Shown here piece by piece: positions 1 through 9,361 of a DNA stretch of 64,000 nucleotides. The stretch spans positions 124,001 to 188,000 of the forward strand of contig NZ_AFEJ02000003.1 of NCBI RefSeq assembly GCF_000238775.2, written 5' to 3'. Within the stretch, counting starts at the first letter, position 1. Every line of letters begins with the position of its first letter. The notes beneath the pieces are model-generated. The model ran no database searches. It saw only the letters and a program-made list of their open reading frames with translations, and was not told where the DNA came from. This DNA is from Acaryochloris sp. CCMEE 5410 (GTDB lineage Bacteria; Cyanobacteriota; Cyanobacteriia; Thermosynechococcales; Thermosynechococcaceae). The position numbers and the translations under genes are program-made.

Positions 1-1553
1 TCTGGTCTCTAGGCGCTATTGGATTATTCGTCTTTTCCTGTGTGTTGTTTACAGCACTCCCCTCTAACTTATTCCCGCAAAATGATGGGACGAAACTCAG
101 TATCAATGTCGAGTTAGCCCCTAGTGCTACCCTGGCGCGGTCTAAGGAAGTCGCCGATCAGCTGGGAGAGATTCTGCAACATTACAGTGATCTTGATGGG
201 CAACGGGTGTTTAAAAGCATCGTCAAATTGGTGGGAAGACGCAGCGGTCTGGTGGCTTCTGGTGAGCTGAAGCCTAGCGATGCAGATTATTTTGTCGGCT
301 TCTCCGGGATATTTGTCGATCGCGAGCAACGTCAGCATGACTCTTTTGCATACGCTCGTGACCTGCGCCAGGAACTGGACGATAAGGTTCTCCGCAATTA
401 TCCAGGATCGACCCTAGCAGTTCAGTATGAGCGACCTGGGGGCGGCGAAGACCCCATTCAGGTTGCGATTAGTGGTGATGACATGCAAACGCTCCGAGAG
501 ATTTCGGTGCAGGTGCAGGAAGTCCTGCGCGAAATTCCGGGCACGATGGATGTCCGCGATAATCTCGGTAACCTCCGGGAAGATTACAAGCTGATTCCCA
601 AACGGGAAGCTCTAGATTTTTATGGCCTCAGTCCACAGGATACGGCTTCTCAAGGTCGCATCCTGATGATCGACGATGACATCGGTGATTTCCCCGTTGG
701 CAGCGGTGAAGAAGATCTAGAAATTCGCCTCAGTACCCTCTGGCCGTCGCGACAGGGGGAGGTGGGTGGCCCCTCTCGCCAGGACGAGTTTCAAACAATT
801 CGGTTTGTCACCCCTGAGGGTAAAACAGTCCCCGCCGATGCAGTCCTTGAACCCTCACCCGGCGCGGTCCCACTCTCAATTACCCATCGCAAGAGCCAGC
901 GAACAGTGACGGTCTTAGCCAAAAACATACCAGGGATTGGCGTATATGATGCCGATATCTTGGCAGAGTTGACGCCAAGGCTCAATCAGATGCAGGCTAC
1001 TTGGCCTCAAGGCTATCAATATAGTTTCGGGGGCGATGCTGAAACCAGCGGTGAAACCTTTGGTTCTGCAGGTCAAATGTTGGTGGTGGCGATCTTTTTG
1101 GTCTTTGCAGTTTTAGTCCTCCAGTTTGGATCCTATACTCAACCTTTGATCATCATTCTCACCATTCCTTTTGCATTGACGGGCACCTTTATTGGCTTTT
1201 TCTGTTTGAACATACCGTTCTCGTTCCCCGCAGCCATCGGGGTGATTTCCCTGACCGGAATTGTGGTCAACAATGCCATTGTCATGGTGGACACCATGAA
1301 TGAACGGCGTAAAGCAGGGATGGATGTGCGTCATGCGGCTGCATATGGGGCGAGCGATCGCCTTCGTCCGATCTTGACAACTTCGCTCACTACTGTGATT
1401 GGGCTATTCCCGTTGGCTTTAAGTGAGGCGAAATGGTTCCCGCTGTGTATGGCAATTATTTTTGGCCTTGTTGCAGCGACTTTGATTGCATTGCTAGTGG
1501 TGCCAGGGCTTTATTTGCAACTTACCCCAAAAAATATTCTCTTAAAAGACTAA
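1..1553 (+). CDS. RND-family efflux transporter, C-terminal half (cut by window start)
   Basis: The reading frame is open to base 3, so the gene begins before the window and about half of a usual ~1000-residue RND pump is present. These inner-membrane proton-driven pumps export drugs or metals as trimers with a periplasmic adaptor and an outer-membrane channel. The visible order fits the family: a first membrane helix at the window edge, the second large periplasmic porter loop (through about base 1060), then a block of hydrophobic helices (about 1075-1540) with the conserved stretch VISLTGIVVNNAIVMVD and the RLRPILTT motif. The stop at 1551-1553 looks natural, 30 bp before the left end of a Tn3-type transposon. 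Whether it moves drugs (AcrB-like) or metals (CzcA-like) cannot be decided from this half. I see nothing wrong in the frame. Confidence 0.93.
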   Translation, partial: WSLGAIGLFVFSCVLFTALPSNLFPQNDGTKLSINVELAPSATLARSKEVADQLGEILQHYSDLDGQRVFKSIVKLVGRRSGLVASGELKPSDADYFVGFSGIFVDREQRQHDSFAYARDLRQELDDKVLRNYPGSTLAVQYERPGGGEDPIQVAISGDDMQTLREISVQVQEVLREIPGTMDVRDNLGNLREDYKLIPKREALDFYGLSPQDTASQGRILMIDDDIGDFPVGSGEEDLEIRLSTLWPSRQGEVGGPSRQDEFQTIRFVTPEGKTVPADAVLEPSPGAVPLSITHRKSQRTVTVLAKNIPGIGVYDADILAELTPRLNQMQATWPQGYQYSFGGDAETSGETFGSAGQMLVVAIFLVFAVLVLQFGSYTQPLIIILTIPFALTGTFIGFFCLNIPFSFPAAIGVISLTGIVVNNAIVMVDTMNERRKAGMDVRHAAAYGASDRLRPILTTSLTTVIGLFPLALSEAKWFPLCMAIIFGLVAATLIALLVVPGLYLQLTPKNILLKD

Positions 1554-1583
1554 ACACAGCTAACTTTCAAAATAGCGACATCA

Positions 1584-1621
1584 GAGGTTTAGGGTAGATT
1601 AGACCAGAAAACAATGCTAAG
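1584..1621 (+). repeat. Left 38-bp terminal inverted repeat of Tn3-family element
   Basis: It starts GAGGTTTAGGGTAGATT and pairs with 6771-6808 on the other strand at 32 of 38 positions. The length and G-rich start are typical of Tn3-family ends. Confidence 0.85.
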
Positions 1622-2076
1622 GCTAAAGTACCCTGACAAGATAGTTCTCAAGCTTTTTTCTGCCTTTCTAAGAGCATCAGAATTCTTGTATTCCTTTATA
1701 AATATAGGTTTCAAGGCAATAGCTTTTTAGTTTTTGCCTAATTGATTGCTATAAGTACTACTTGGAGACGCTTTCCTATGTTTCCATGACAGGCAGTACC
1801 CTGACTTTTCCCGTTATCTCCTATAACTCTTCAGTATCAATACTTCTAGCGAATGAACCAAGACTGTTTTTTAGCGTTTGTTCGCAATAGAAGAGGGCAA
1901 ATGCAAATACTCTACGGAATAATGAGGGTTTCAGAAAGCATTGGCTAGCTGAGGACTCGATTTCAGAACATTTTTAGCCTCGCTTGTTGCTCTACAGCCC
2001 TTTCCAAATAAGCTTTTGAAGACTTACCAGGAAAAGTCAGGCAGTACCAAAGTAGATGTATTCAGAAAATTTAAAT
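1622..2076. other. Non-coding left subterminal stretch of the transposon
   Basis: About 455 bases between the left inverted repeat and the tnpA stop codon. I see no credible coding frame and no clear terminator. It is AT-rich and without obvious repeats. Confidence 0.6.
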
Positions 2077-5055
2077 CTATTGGTCACTTGCTCTCTTAAT
2101 ACTCCGTAAAGGCCGCAGTCCTTTGAGAGCCTGAGTTTTCTCAATGTCAAAGATGATCTTGCCATGGGGATTGATATGTTCATACCGTGCTGGAGATAAC
2201 CGGGCCCGGTTTTCCTCAGTTACCTCATACCCTTGGCGCTCAATGTAATCCAGTACTGCCTGCAGATACACCGTATTCCAAACCACTATGGCATTGGTCA
2301 CCAGCGTCAAGCATCCAGCCTGATTTTCTAGCCCTTCTTGGTAGCGCTGCCGCAGCTCTCCCTGCCGAGCCACAACCAAAAAACCGCGCAGGGACTGGAC
2401 CGCTTCTCCCTTATTTAATTGACGATTGATCCGCCTACGGTGATCAAGACTGTTGTAATAGCGGAGGATATAGATCGTCTTCACTAACCGCCCATACTCC
2501 TGAAATGCCTGTAGCAAGCGATTAGGTTCTGGGAAAGAACTCAGCTTACTCATCAATAGCGATGCAGTCACATAGCCGTACTGAAGAGATGCCGCTACCC
2601 GTAGCATCTCATCCCAGTCATCTACAATTCGCTTTGGCTTGATGCGTCCTTTGAACAGAGGCTTGAGCAACAGATCCAGTTGAGTCTTAAAACGATAAAG
2701 GACCTGTTTTCCCAGATCGCGAATTCGGGGGGAGAACTGCAGACCACATACATCGAAGAAGGAAAAGATCACCTCCGTAAAGCCAGTCGTATCGGTGGTG
2801 TGCTCTAGAATTTTCAACTCCGTTTCGTTATCTTTAATGCCATCGAACACATAGGTTGAGTCACGACGAGTAGAAGGGATCACCTTGCTGCCATACTGCG
2901 AAAACTGATCTGAGAGCCAGGTGTAGAACGTTACCCCCTTGCCATAGCCAAAATACTTTGGCAATGCGACCGCTTGAGTGTTTTTCACTGCAACTGGAAA
3001 ACGCTGACCATCAGATGATGACAGGGTTCCACCTCCCCAGAATCGGGTGAGGGGTAACTGGTGATGATAGTTCACCAAGGTTGTATTGGCCTTGGTCAGT
3101 GTGCTCTCTTCAATAAACCAGTTGTTATGCCACAGCAAGCGCTCATAGGACAAATCGGCACTCTTGGCCATGGCCTTTAGACCTAGATTACACGCCTGGG
3201 ATAGTAGGGCTGCATACAGGTAGCGCTTGGTTTCTTGTGAACGCGTTTGATGACCTCCCGTATGAACCAGATGGTCACTGAAGCCTGTCAATATATCCAC
3301 CTCAATCAATAGATCCGTGAGGTCCACCTCGGGTAAAGATTGATTGACTAACGACTTCAGATGCTTATGCTGCTTGGATTGCGCTTGGGCTTCTAGGGGA
3401 GATAGGACAATGCGCTCATCGACCACACGAACATCAGGATTATGCTGAAGCGTTCCCATGAACCGAGTTATCTCAGTGTCCAGCTGTCGATTCAAATCTT
3501 CTAGCCGTTGTTCTCCCTGCTCTGGTAGAGACATCATTTGGCAAAACTCAGCTCGCATGGAGGGCCATTGCTCTTTGGGAATCAAATAACTTTCAGGATC
3601 GGCATAGCGCCGCGCCCCTTCCACCCATAGATTGCCCGAACGCAAGGCATGACGGAGTTCCCAAAGCACACACATCTCATAGTAACGCCGCTGTATCTTC
3701 CCCTTCTCATCCCGGATGTAAGATTTCCAAGGCGCACCCACAAACGCCATTGGTGCAGAATCGGGCACCTGGCGTTTACCCGTCATATTGAGCTGATGCA
3801 AAATAGTGATCGCCTCCAGCAGCGGATCCTTGTCTCGGTTGGATTGGAATGAAAACGTGTCCAAGAACGCTGGGGCAAATTGACGGATATAGCTGTAGCG
3901 GGCTGCGAAGTAATCATAGGATTCATCTTGAGCGGGTCTGGCTAAGCGATTACAGTCGGTGATAGCGGCTGCTAATTCTTCTGGAGTGACTTGCTCAAAG
4001 ATATCTGCCCTGACCTGTGGATCATCAACTTGTGGATCTAGGATCACGCTGCCCACCTGCTCCAGTAGCCTGACCTTTTCATTGATCGCCACTGCTTCAC
4101 GCTGACGGAATGCCTTGAGATCGTTCCTAGCCCTGGCATGGGTATCTGACAAGCAGCGAATAAACAGATCAACCGCCTCATCAGTTGCCTCAATCAATAA
4201 CTGATGGGCAAAGGCGATGAGCAACGGATAGCGCTTGCCAATAGGCATCCGCTTGAGACCCGGAACGCTACTTTTCTTCGCTAATCGGGCCAGGAACTTG
4301 AGGCGATTGGGGTTGAGCATTGAGACATCCCACAGATGGACTTGGTTGTCCCGCAAGAAACGAATCTTATTTATCGTTCTGGTAATGGCTTTGGGTGAGT
4401 TGCTTGTCGCAGGCCGTCTCAGCCAGGAAAAACGAATGCCATGGATTTGAGGTTCATGTTCGAGTAATTGATTGAGAAATCGGCGAACAGGCAGAGTCAG
4501 TAACGGCCTCAACCGTTTATGAGTCTCTTGCATCGCTCGGTTACGCACGGTGCTGACCATGCGCTCTAGGACCGTGACACCCGGACGAACGAGCTTGTCC
4601 CTGAAGAGCTTCTCTGCAGCAACCTGGAAGAGAAGTGAAGGCTTATCATGCTCTAAGGCCCGATTGACCAGCCATTTTGATAACCGCTTTAGGTCAATGG
4701 GTTTAGGGGTCCGAAATCCTAAGTAAGCTTGAACTTGTTGAAAATGTTGGCTGCGGGTTTGATGTCGCTGACCATAGGTTGAGAGGACGTCTGCTTCTAC
4801 CTCCAACTGCCCACTCACAAAGGTCGCAATTGCTTTGGGGGTTTGCTGTAGGTCTTCAGGGCAAAAGCCCATATATCGAAGTCCGCACAGTTGTAGAGAA
4901 AAGCCCAATCGGTTATCAGGCTGACGTTTACGGTTGACCTGGGCAAGATCTTCTGGGGTGAGGGTGAAGTATTGAATCAGATCTGATTCAGAGATATCTT
5001 CCGGAAATTGACTTCGGCGACTCCGCTCAGCGGCACTCAGTATGTTGACGGGCAT
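2077..5055 (-). CDS. tnpA: Tn3-family transposase TnpA
   Basis: A 992-residue protein of the usual Tn3 transposase length. The N-terminus (about residues 1-170) reads like the DUF4158 DNA-binding region that recognises the 38-bp ends, and the C-terminal third carries the DDE catalytic domain of the family (the segment with WGGGTLSSSDGQRF contains the first catalytic aspartate). It joins donor and target DNA to form a cointegrate. The ATG at 5055 directly abuts the TAA of the upstream regulator gene (5056), so the two are probably translationally coupled. No frameshift or internal stop is visible, in contrast to the two unrelated-looking tnpA copies at 16.3 and 37.2 kb. This is the only apparently intact Tn3 transposase in the window. 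Confidence 0.95.
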   Translation of the reverse strand: MPVNILSAAERSRRSQFPEDISESDLIQYFTLTPEDLAQVNRKRQPDNRLGFSLQLCGLRYMGFCPEDLQQTPKAIATFVSGQLEVEADVLSTYGQRHQTRSQHFQQVQAYLGFRTPKPIDLKRLSKWLVNRALEHDKPSLLFQVAAEKLFRDKLVRPGVTVLERMVSTVRNRAMQETHKRLRPLLTLPVRRFLNQLLEHEPQIHGIRFSWLRRPATSNSPKAITRTINKIRFLRDNQVHLWDVSMLNPNRLKFLARLAKKSSVPGLKRMPIGKRYPLLIAFAHQLLIEATDEAVDLFIRCLSDTHARARNDLKAFRQREAVAINEKVRLLEQVGSVILDPQVDDPQVRADIFEQVTPEELAAAITDCNRLARPAQDESYDYFAARYSYIRQFAPAFLDTFSFQSNRDKDPLLEAITILHQLNMTGKRQVPDSAPMAFVGAPWKSYIRDEKGKIQRRYYEMCVLWELRHALRSGNLWVEGARRYADPESYLIPKEQWPSMRAEFCQMMSLPEQGEQRLEDLNRQLDTEITRFMGTLQHNPDVRVVDERIVLSPLEAQAQSKQHKHLKSLVNQSLPEVDLTDLLIEVDILTGFSDHLVHTGGHQTRSQETKRYLYAALLSQACNLGLKAMAKSADLSYERLLWHNNWFIEESTLTKANTTLVNYHHQLPLTRFWGGGTLSSSDGQRFPVAVKNTQAVALPKYFGYGKGVTFYTWLSDQFSQYGSKVIPSTRRDSTYVFDGIKDNETELKILEHTTDTTGFTEVIFSFFDVCGLQFSPRIRDLGKQVLYRFKTQLDLLLKPLFKGRIKPKRIVDDWDEMLRVAASLQYGYVTASLLMSKLSSFPEPNRLLQAFQEYGRLVKTIYILRYYNSLDHRRRINRQLNKGEAVQSLRGFLVVARQGELRQRYQEGLENQAGCLTLVTNAIVVWNTVYLQAVLDYIERQGYEVTEENRARLSPARYEHINPHGKIIFDIEKTQALKGLRPLRSIKRASDQ

Positions 5056-5544
5056 TTATTCAACTGCAGCAGGTTTGTAGGACGTGCCGCAGTAAGGGCA
5101 AAAACGAAACTGCAAAGACAAGATTGGCTCTTTACACTGCCGGCAGCGGCTGGTCAGCTCAGTCCCACAGCCAAAGCAATAGTGACTGCGTGGATCTGTC
5201 CACATTGACTCGGGTACTGTTCCGGGTACCCAGCATTTTGGACAAAACTTCAGACGGATCACTGAAGGGACATCTGTGCCGTCACAAACAGCTTCCAAAT
5301 ACTCCAGGGGAATGCAAAGGGCTAGGGCTAATCCTTTTCTGACTCGTCGATTCAGTCGATGACTATCACCACTTTCAATCTTGCCAATCGTTTGACGATG
5401 AACCCCTGCCGCTTCACTCAGTTGCACTTGAGTCCAGTTCCGCTGCTGGCGAAGACGGCGGACATAATCGCAGAGGGATTCTTGGGGATGGGGGGCACAG
5501 GTCACCAATTCTGATGCCATAATTTGTGGGCAAGAAAACAACAT
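5056..5544 (-). CDS. XRE-type HTH and zinc-ribbon regulator of the transposon
   Basis: A 162-residue protein, or 154 if translation starts at the internal ATG at 5520. An XRE/Cro helix-turn-helix spans about residues 30-85 (WTQVQLSEAAGVHRQTIGKIESG). The C-terminus has a series of CxxC pairs (CPKC, CFGC, CRQC, CPYC) expected to bind zinc. It lies directly upstream of tnpA in the same direction and 46 bp from the divergent recombinase gene, so by position it probably controls transposase and recombinase expression by binding the shared intergenic gap. That role is inferred; I do not know a named family for this exact HTH plus zinc-ribbon layout. Confidence 0.8.
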   Translation of the reverse strand: MLFSCPQIMASELVTCAPHPQESLCDYVRRLRQQRNWTQVQLSEAAGVHRQTIGKIESGDSHRLNRRVRKGLALALCIPLEYLEAVCDGTDVPSVIRLKFCPKCWVPGTVPESMWTDPRSHYCFGCGTELTSRCRQCKEPILSLQFRFCPYCGTSYKPAAVE

Positions 5545-5590
5545 TGATAAAGTACATTATTATCTTTTTGTAGAGTATGTTTTCGACAGG
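5545..5590. promoter_or_regulatory. Divergent 46-bp control gap; possible resolution site
   Basis: This AT-rich gap separates the regulator/tnpA unit from the recombinase gene. In Tn3 elements the divergent gap normally holds both promoters and the recombination site of the resolution enzyme. I see only weak dyad symmetry (GTACAT... GTATGT), so the recombination-site role is positional inference. Confidence 0.4.
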
Positions 5591-6484
5591 ATGTCGGAGT
5601 TAGTTTTAGCAACAGTTGCGACGGAGTTTCTCAGCCGTCCGGGCTATGCGACGAGTACCCTCAAGTCCTATGAACTGACCCTCTTACCTTTGCTAGAGCA
5701 ACAGGGACATTTACCAATAGAATTGCTCTCTCGTGGGGTCTTGGAGGATTACCTCAACAGCCTGGAACACTTGTCCTACACCACCCATCGGCGGCACCAG
5801 TCAATTCTTCAATCTCTGCTGAATTTTGCCGTTGAGCGGGGGTATCTCAGAAGTAATCCTATTGCTCATTTGCGACAACGCAGGCCAGATGCTCAACAGG
5901 GAGAGTCACTCACTGATGAGTTGGTTCGGTATCTCAGTCCTCAGCAGTTGGAGCGGTTATATCAGTTGGTGAGGCCAGATGTTCGGCTCCATGCCCTTGT
6001 CGCTCTTCTACATCGCAGTGGGGCCAGAATCTCTGAGATCCTGTCGTTAGATCTAGAAGTGATCGATCTTAAAGGTCGAAAGTATCAAGTACTGGGCAAG
6101 GGTAATAAAAAGCGCTGGTGCTTTTACAGTCAGGATGCTGAACAGATTTTAGAGAAGTACATTCATCACTATCGGCACTCTGGTAATGGGGCCTTGTTTA
6201 CTGCTCGGCAACCCATGACAAGGACTATCAGTCGCCTTAGCTATACCACTGTGTACAAGGCTTGGAAAAAAATGACGCGAGATGAACCACTGCTCAAAGG
6301 AGTACGAATTCACGATTTGCGTCATACTTTCGCCACTGAGCGCGTGGGTCTGATGGGGATTGAAGAGCTGCGGGCGTTGCTGGGACATCAGCATATTCAA
6401 ACCACTTTGCGCTATCAGAAAGTGACATCAGCTCGGGCAGAGGAGGTAGCAATGCAAGCACTAAAGAAGTTGACGAGTGGGTAG
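5591..6484 (+). CDS. Tyrosine recombinase, likely cointegrate-resolution enzyme
   Basis: A 297-residue XerC/D-sized integrase. The N-terminal SAM-like DNA-binding domain covers about residues 1-100. The catalytic domain has the full set of residues: the first Arg in HRSGARISEIL, HDLRHTFATE with the HxxR pair, GHQHIQTTLRYQKV with the second His and the nucleophilic Tyr. It lies inside the transposon and diverges from tnpA, the arrangement of Tn3 elements whose cointegrates are resolved by a tyrosine recombinase. The start ATG at 5591 has no good ribosome-binding site directly before it, so the start is uncertain by a few codons. No damage is visible. Confidence 0.9.
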   Translation: MSELVLATVATEFLSRPGYATSTLKSYELTLLPLLEQQGHLPIELLSRGVLEDYLNSLEHLSYTTHRRHQSILQSLLNFAVERGYLRSNPIAHLRQRRPDAQQGESLTDELVRYLSPQQLERLYQLVRPDVRLHALVALLHRSGARISEILSLDLEVIDLKGRKYQVLGKGNKKRWCFYSQDAEQILEKYIHHYRHSGNGALFTARQPMTRTISRLSYTTVYKAWKKMTRDEPLLKGVRIHDLRHTFATERVGLMGIEELRALLGHQHIQTTLRYQKVTSARAEEVAMQALKKLTSG

Positions 6485-6770
6485 GTATTCTGTTCGTAGT
6501 AACGACATAAACGGATTATTAATTAGCATTCTTACGATATGACCTGGAGTAGTAGACCTACTCTGGACCAGCTGACTATGACTAAACGCAACTCAGATGC
6601 ACGTTAAATACCCAAAAGCACCTGTCAGAAAGGCTTTTAGCTGCTGATTAGTTAAAGATTAAAAAAGTTATTTCTTTGAAACCTATACCTGGAAATGAAT
6701 ACGTCGATTTTGATGCTTTAAGAAGCGCGAAAATTAGCGTCTGAAACTCATACTGTCAAAGGATTACAGC
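6485..6770. other. Non-coding right subterminal stretch of the transposon
   Basis: About 290 bases between the recombinase stop and the right inverted repeat. AT-rich; no credible gene seen. Confidence 0.6.
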
Positions 6771-6808
6771 CTTAGCGTTGTTTTCTGTTCCGATGTACCC
6801 TAAACCCC
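6771..6808 (-). repeat. Right 38-bp terminal inverted repeat of Tn3-family element
   Basis: Read on the minus strand it begins GGGGTTTAGGGTACATC and matches the left end (1584-1621) at 32 of 38 positions. The coding-like RTX sequence begins directly after it. Confidence 0.85.
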
Positions 6809-8254
6809 AGCCTCAGCGGCAATAACGGCAACGACAGCCTCAATGGGGGACTCGGAGCCGATATCCTCAACGGGGGAGCTGGTAATGATGTGCTCACCGA
6901 TGGAGCCAGTAACGGCACCCCCACTCCCAATGCCGTCTTCGGCCCCAGTCAAACAGCCCATCCCAGCTTCAACCCCTCAACGGGCTGGAACAGTAACGAT
7001 AGTCTGCCTCGCCAAGTCGCGGATGTGAATGGGGATAATCGCGCTGATATTATTGGCTTCTCCAACAACGGTGTGTTTGTTGCCCTCGGTCAAACGGATG
7101 GCACCTTTGGTTCCCTTATTGCAGCCAACGCCAACTTTACCCGCGCCACCGGCTGGAACAGTAACGATAGCCTGCCTCGCCGCGTGGCTGATGTCAACGG
7201 CGATAATCGCGCTGATATTATTGGCTTCTCCAATAACGGTGTGTTTGTTGCCCTTGGTCAAACGGATGGCACCTTTGGTTCCCTTATTGCAGCCAACGCC
7301 AACTTTACCCCTGCCACCGGCTGGAATAGTAACGACAGTCTGCCTCGTCAAGTCGCGGATGTGAATGGGGATAATCGCGCCGATATTATTGGCTTCTCCA
7401 ACAACGGTGTGTTTGTTGCCCTTGGTCAAACGGATGGCACCTTTGGCCCCGCTATTGCAGCCAACGCCAACTTTACCCGTGCCACCGGTTGGAACAGTAA
7501 CGATAGACTGCCTCGCCAAGTGGCTGATGTCAATGGGGATGGTCGCGCTGATATTGTCGGCTTCTCCAACAACGGTGTCTTCGTTGCCCTCGGTCAAACC
7601 GATGGTACCTTCAGCACCGCCACTTTAGCCAACGCCAACTTTACCCCTGCCACGGGCTGGAATAGTAACGATACCCTGCTGCGTTTAGTCGCGGATGTCA
7701 ATGGCGATAACCGAGCTGATATCGTTGGCTTTGCCGGTGATGGCACCTATGTTGCCCTCGGCCAAACCGATGGCACCTTTGGTCCGGTCACCCTAGCTAC
7801 CCAGCAATTTTCGCCACAGCAAGGCTTTACCAGTCAAGCCCAGCAACTGCGTCTGATTGCCGATATCGATGGTAATGGCCGCGGGGATATTGTGGGCTTT
7901 GGCAGCACGGGGGTTGGGGTTGCTGCTTCCTTAATTGTGGATGATGTGCTCACAGGCGATGCTGGCAATGACCGTTTAGTCGGTGGTGCTGGCAGTGACC
8001 TACTCACAGGGGGGGCGGATGCAGATACGTTTGTATTTGATGCCAATGCTGCAGTGAGTGGGACGAATCAGATTACGGACTTTAATGCAGCCGAGGGAGA
8101 CCGCCTAGAGATTGCTCAAGCCGCTTTTGGGAGTGAGATTACCTTCAATAGCACAACGGGTGAGCTGACGGTGGCAGGGACGTACAACAATACCCTGGCG
8201 GTTCTGACGAATCCATCAGGGTTTGATGTCAATACCCACATCACACTGGTGTAA
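6809..8254 (+). pseudogene. RTX/FG-GAP repeat protein, 5'-truncated by the transposon end
   Basis: The frame is open from just after the transposon end and starts in the middle of RTX nonapeptide repeats (GGLGADILNGGAGNDVL), so the N-terminus is missing. Then come about five and a half tandem FG-GAP/VCBS-type repeats of 56 residues (GWNSND... DVNGDNRADIIGF... GQTDGTFG), with calcium-loop acidic residues in each DVNGD. More RTX repeats follow (GDAGNDRLVGGAGSDLLTGGADADTFVF), and a serralysin-type C-terminal segment ends at 8254. Such proteins are large calcium-binding exoproteins exported by type I secretion through C-terminal signals. A GTG at 6890 could still start a 454-residue protein, but loss of the 5' part makes a non-functional remnant more likely. 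Confidence 0.85.
6983..7822 (+). repeat. Tandem 168-bp repeats encoding FG-GAP modules
   Basis: Units begin at 6983, 7151 and every 168 bases after that, about five in all. The first four are nearly identical at DNA level and the later ones diverge (GFAGDGTYVALGQ replaces GFSNNGVFVALGQ). The near identity points to recent expansion by unequal recombination. Confidence 0.85.
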
Positions 8255-8357
8255 GTCTAGGATTTGGCTGCGAAAAGCTGGGATTCATTCCCTGACTTGG
8301 TTTAAAGACTGGAGGGTTTTTAGAAATCTTGTACAGTCAAGCCCTTTGCACTCCTGC

Positions 8358-8708
8358 CTAAAACTCCAACGTCGATATTGCCCCCTCAACCTGCTCATCG
8401 GTGACTTCCAAGTACCCTGGCAATGCGGCCAACGTCCTATGCCCCGAAATCCGCTGAATATGCTTCGTTGGTACACCAGCGCTGTGCATCCGAGTCAAAG
8501 CCGTGCGTCTGAAGCTGTGGGTGCTAAACCCTTCCAGTCCCACCCGAGCAAAAGCTTGCCTCAAGATTCGGTCTGCTGAACTCACCCGGATATATGAACG
8601 GCCATGCCGACCGAAAAAGATAGGAGCGAGTCAGGTCAGGGGCATAAGCTACTAAGTAGTCATGTAGCTGTGTGTGCATCGGCACTTCTCGCGTATCTCG
8701 CTTGCCCT
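8358..8708 (-). pseudogene. Tyrosine recombinase remnant (C-terminal catalytic part, frameshifted)
   Basis: The last 75 codons (8358-8585) carry the integrase active-site region: HSFRRTALTRM with the HxxR motif, HIQRISGHRTLAALPGYLEV with His and a candidate nucleophilic Tyr. Reading further upstream on the minus strand, recognisable integrase sequence continues (HDYLVAYAPDLTRSYL, then FGRHGRSYIRV), but the two parts are in different frames, with the shift in a T-run near 8622-8626. Homology fades near 8708. The N-terminal DNA-binding domain and first catalytic Arg are missing. I therefore call it a dead integrase fragment. Confidence 0.75.
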
Positions 8709-8724
8709 ATATGCCCTATAGTTT

Positions 8725-9258
8725 TCAGATATCTGAAACTTGTTGAGAATCGCGGATTGTCGAGTTATTGCTGCTTGGCGTATAAGGTATCCCTCTGCCT
8801 TTAGGTGTAATAATCTTTTCCACTTGGTCTCTCATAGGTAATGTGTTAATCCATTTGAAGACCTGATGGACAGTTGCACCTACTGGAAAGCCAATACTAA
8901 TGCTCTTCCATTCAGTTTCTTCTTTTACCTTTGGATCATCTGTATCTGTAATGAGTTTAAATTTTCTCTTCGCTACTAAGGTGTAGGATAAAGCTCGAAA
9001 CCCACCAATGTTACGCAGATAATTCTTCCCAGCATTTGGGCCACTAGTAAATGTTCCTATAAAAATGGGGTCATTGCTTGGAATAGGGGATAGTCCCAAA
9101 AAGTCGGCATGAGCTTTCTTCATCTTGACGATGATTGGTTCTCTAACTTTCTGGCTATCGCGGACCTTGGTTACCAGAATTTCGGGGATTCGATAGAGAT
9201 GCCTCCGACTTCTTACGGTTGGCATAGACTCAATTACCTGCTGAGAAACAAACGACAA
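8725..9258 (-). CDS. Hypothetical protein downstream of integrase
   Basis: I do not recognise this 177-residue protein. It is basic at the N-terminus (SRRHLYRIPEILVTKVRDSQKV) with no membrane helix, signal peptide or clear enzymatic motif. The central part (FIGTFTSGPNAGKNYLRNIGGFRALSYTL) looks folded and globular. The listed start is a TTG at 9258; an ATG at 9225 (MPTVRSRRH) with an AGG upstream may be the real start, giving 166 residues. It lies about 100 bp downstream of the integrase-pRiA4 fusion gene on the same strand, so it may be an accessory gene of that integrase unit. Function unknown. Confidence 0.55.
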   Translation of the reverse strand: MSFVSQQVIESMPTVRSRRHLYRIPEILVTKVRDSQKVREPIIVKMKKAHADFLGLSPIPSNDPIFIGTFTSGPNAGKNYLRNIGGFRALSYTLVAKRKFKLITDTDDPKVKEETEWKSISIGFPVGATVHQVFKWINTLPMRDQVEKIITPKGRGIPYTPSSNNSTIRDSQQVSDI

Positions 9259-9361
9259 TCCCCTGTCTCACAAAGTACTGATTGATGGAGTCATCCACTG
9301 CGAAAGTCCAAAGCATAACTGGAATTACCTTTTCTTTATTGTTCCCTTTTATGCTTCCGTT

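Larger units (their letters stand above)
1584..6808. mobile_element. Tn3-family transposon with tyrosine-recombinase resolution gene
   Basis: A 5225-bp element bounded by 38-bp inverted repeats (1584-1621 and 6771-6808) that match at 32 of 38 positions; the right end starts GGGGTTTAGGGTA and the left GAGGTTTAGGGTA. Inside are a full-length tnpA (minus), an HTH/zinc-ribbon gene (minus) and a tyrosine recombinase (plus), the layout of Tn3 relatives that resolve cointegrates with a tyrosine rather than a serine recombinase (compare Tn4430 TnpI). The 5 bases outside the ends differ (CATCA left, AGCCT right), so no target duplication is visible and at least one flank has been rearranged. The right end abuts a truncated RTX gene. 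Confidence 0.88.

Noticed and set aside
7029-7628. Long alternative frames inside the RTX gene on both strands
   Set aside because: They repeat with the 168-bp period and are shadows of the repeat DNA.
6983-7822. Regular repeats as a CRISPR array
   Set aside because: The 168-bp period is a continuous coding repeat with no spacers, and each unit encodes an FG-GAP module.
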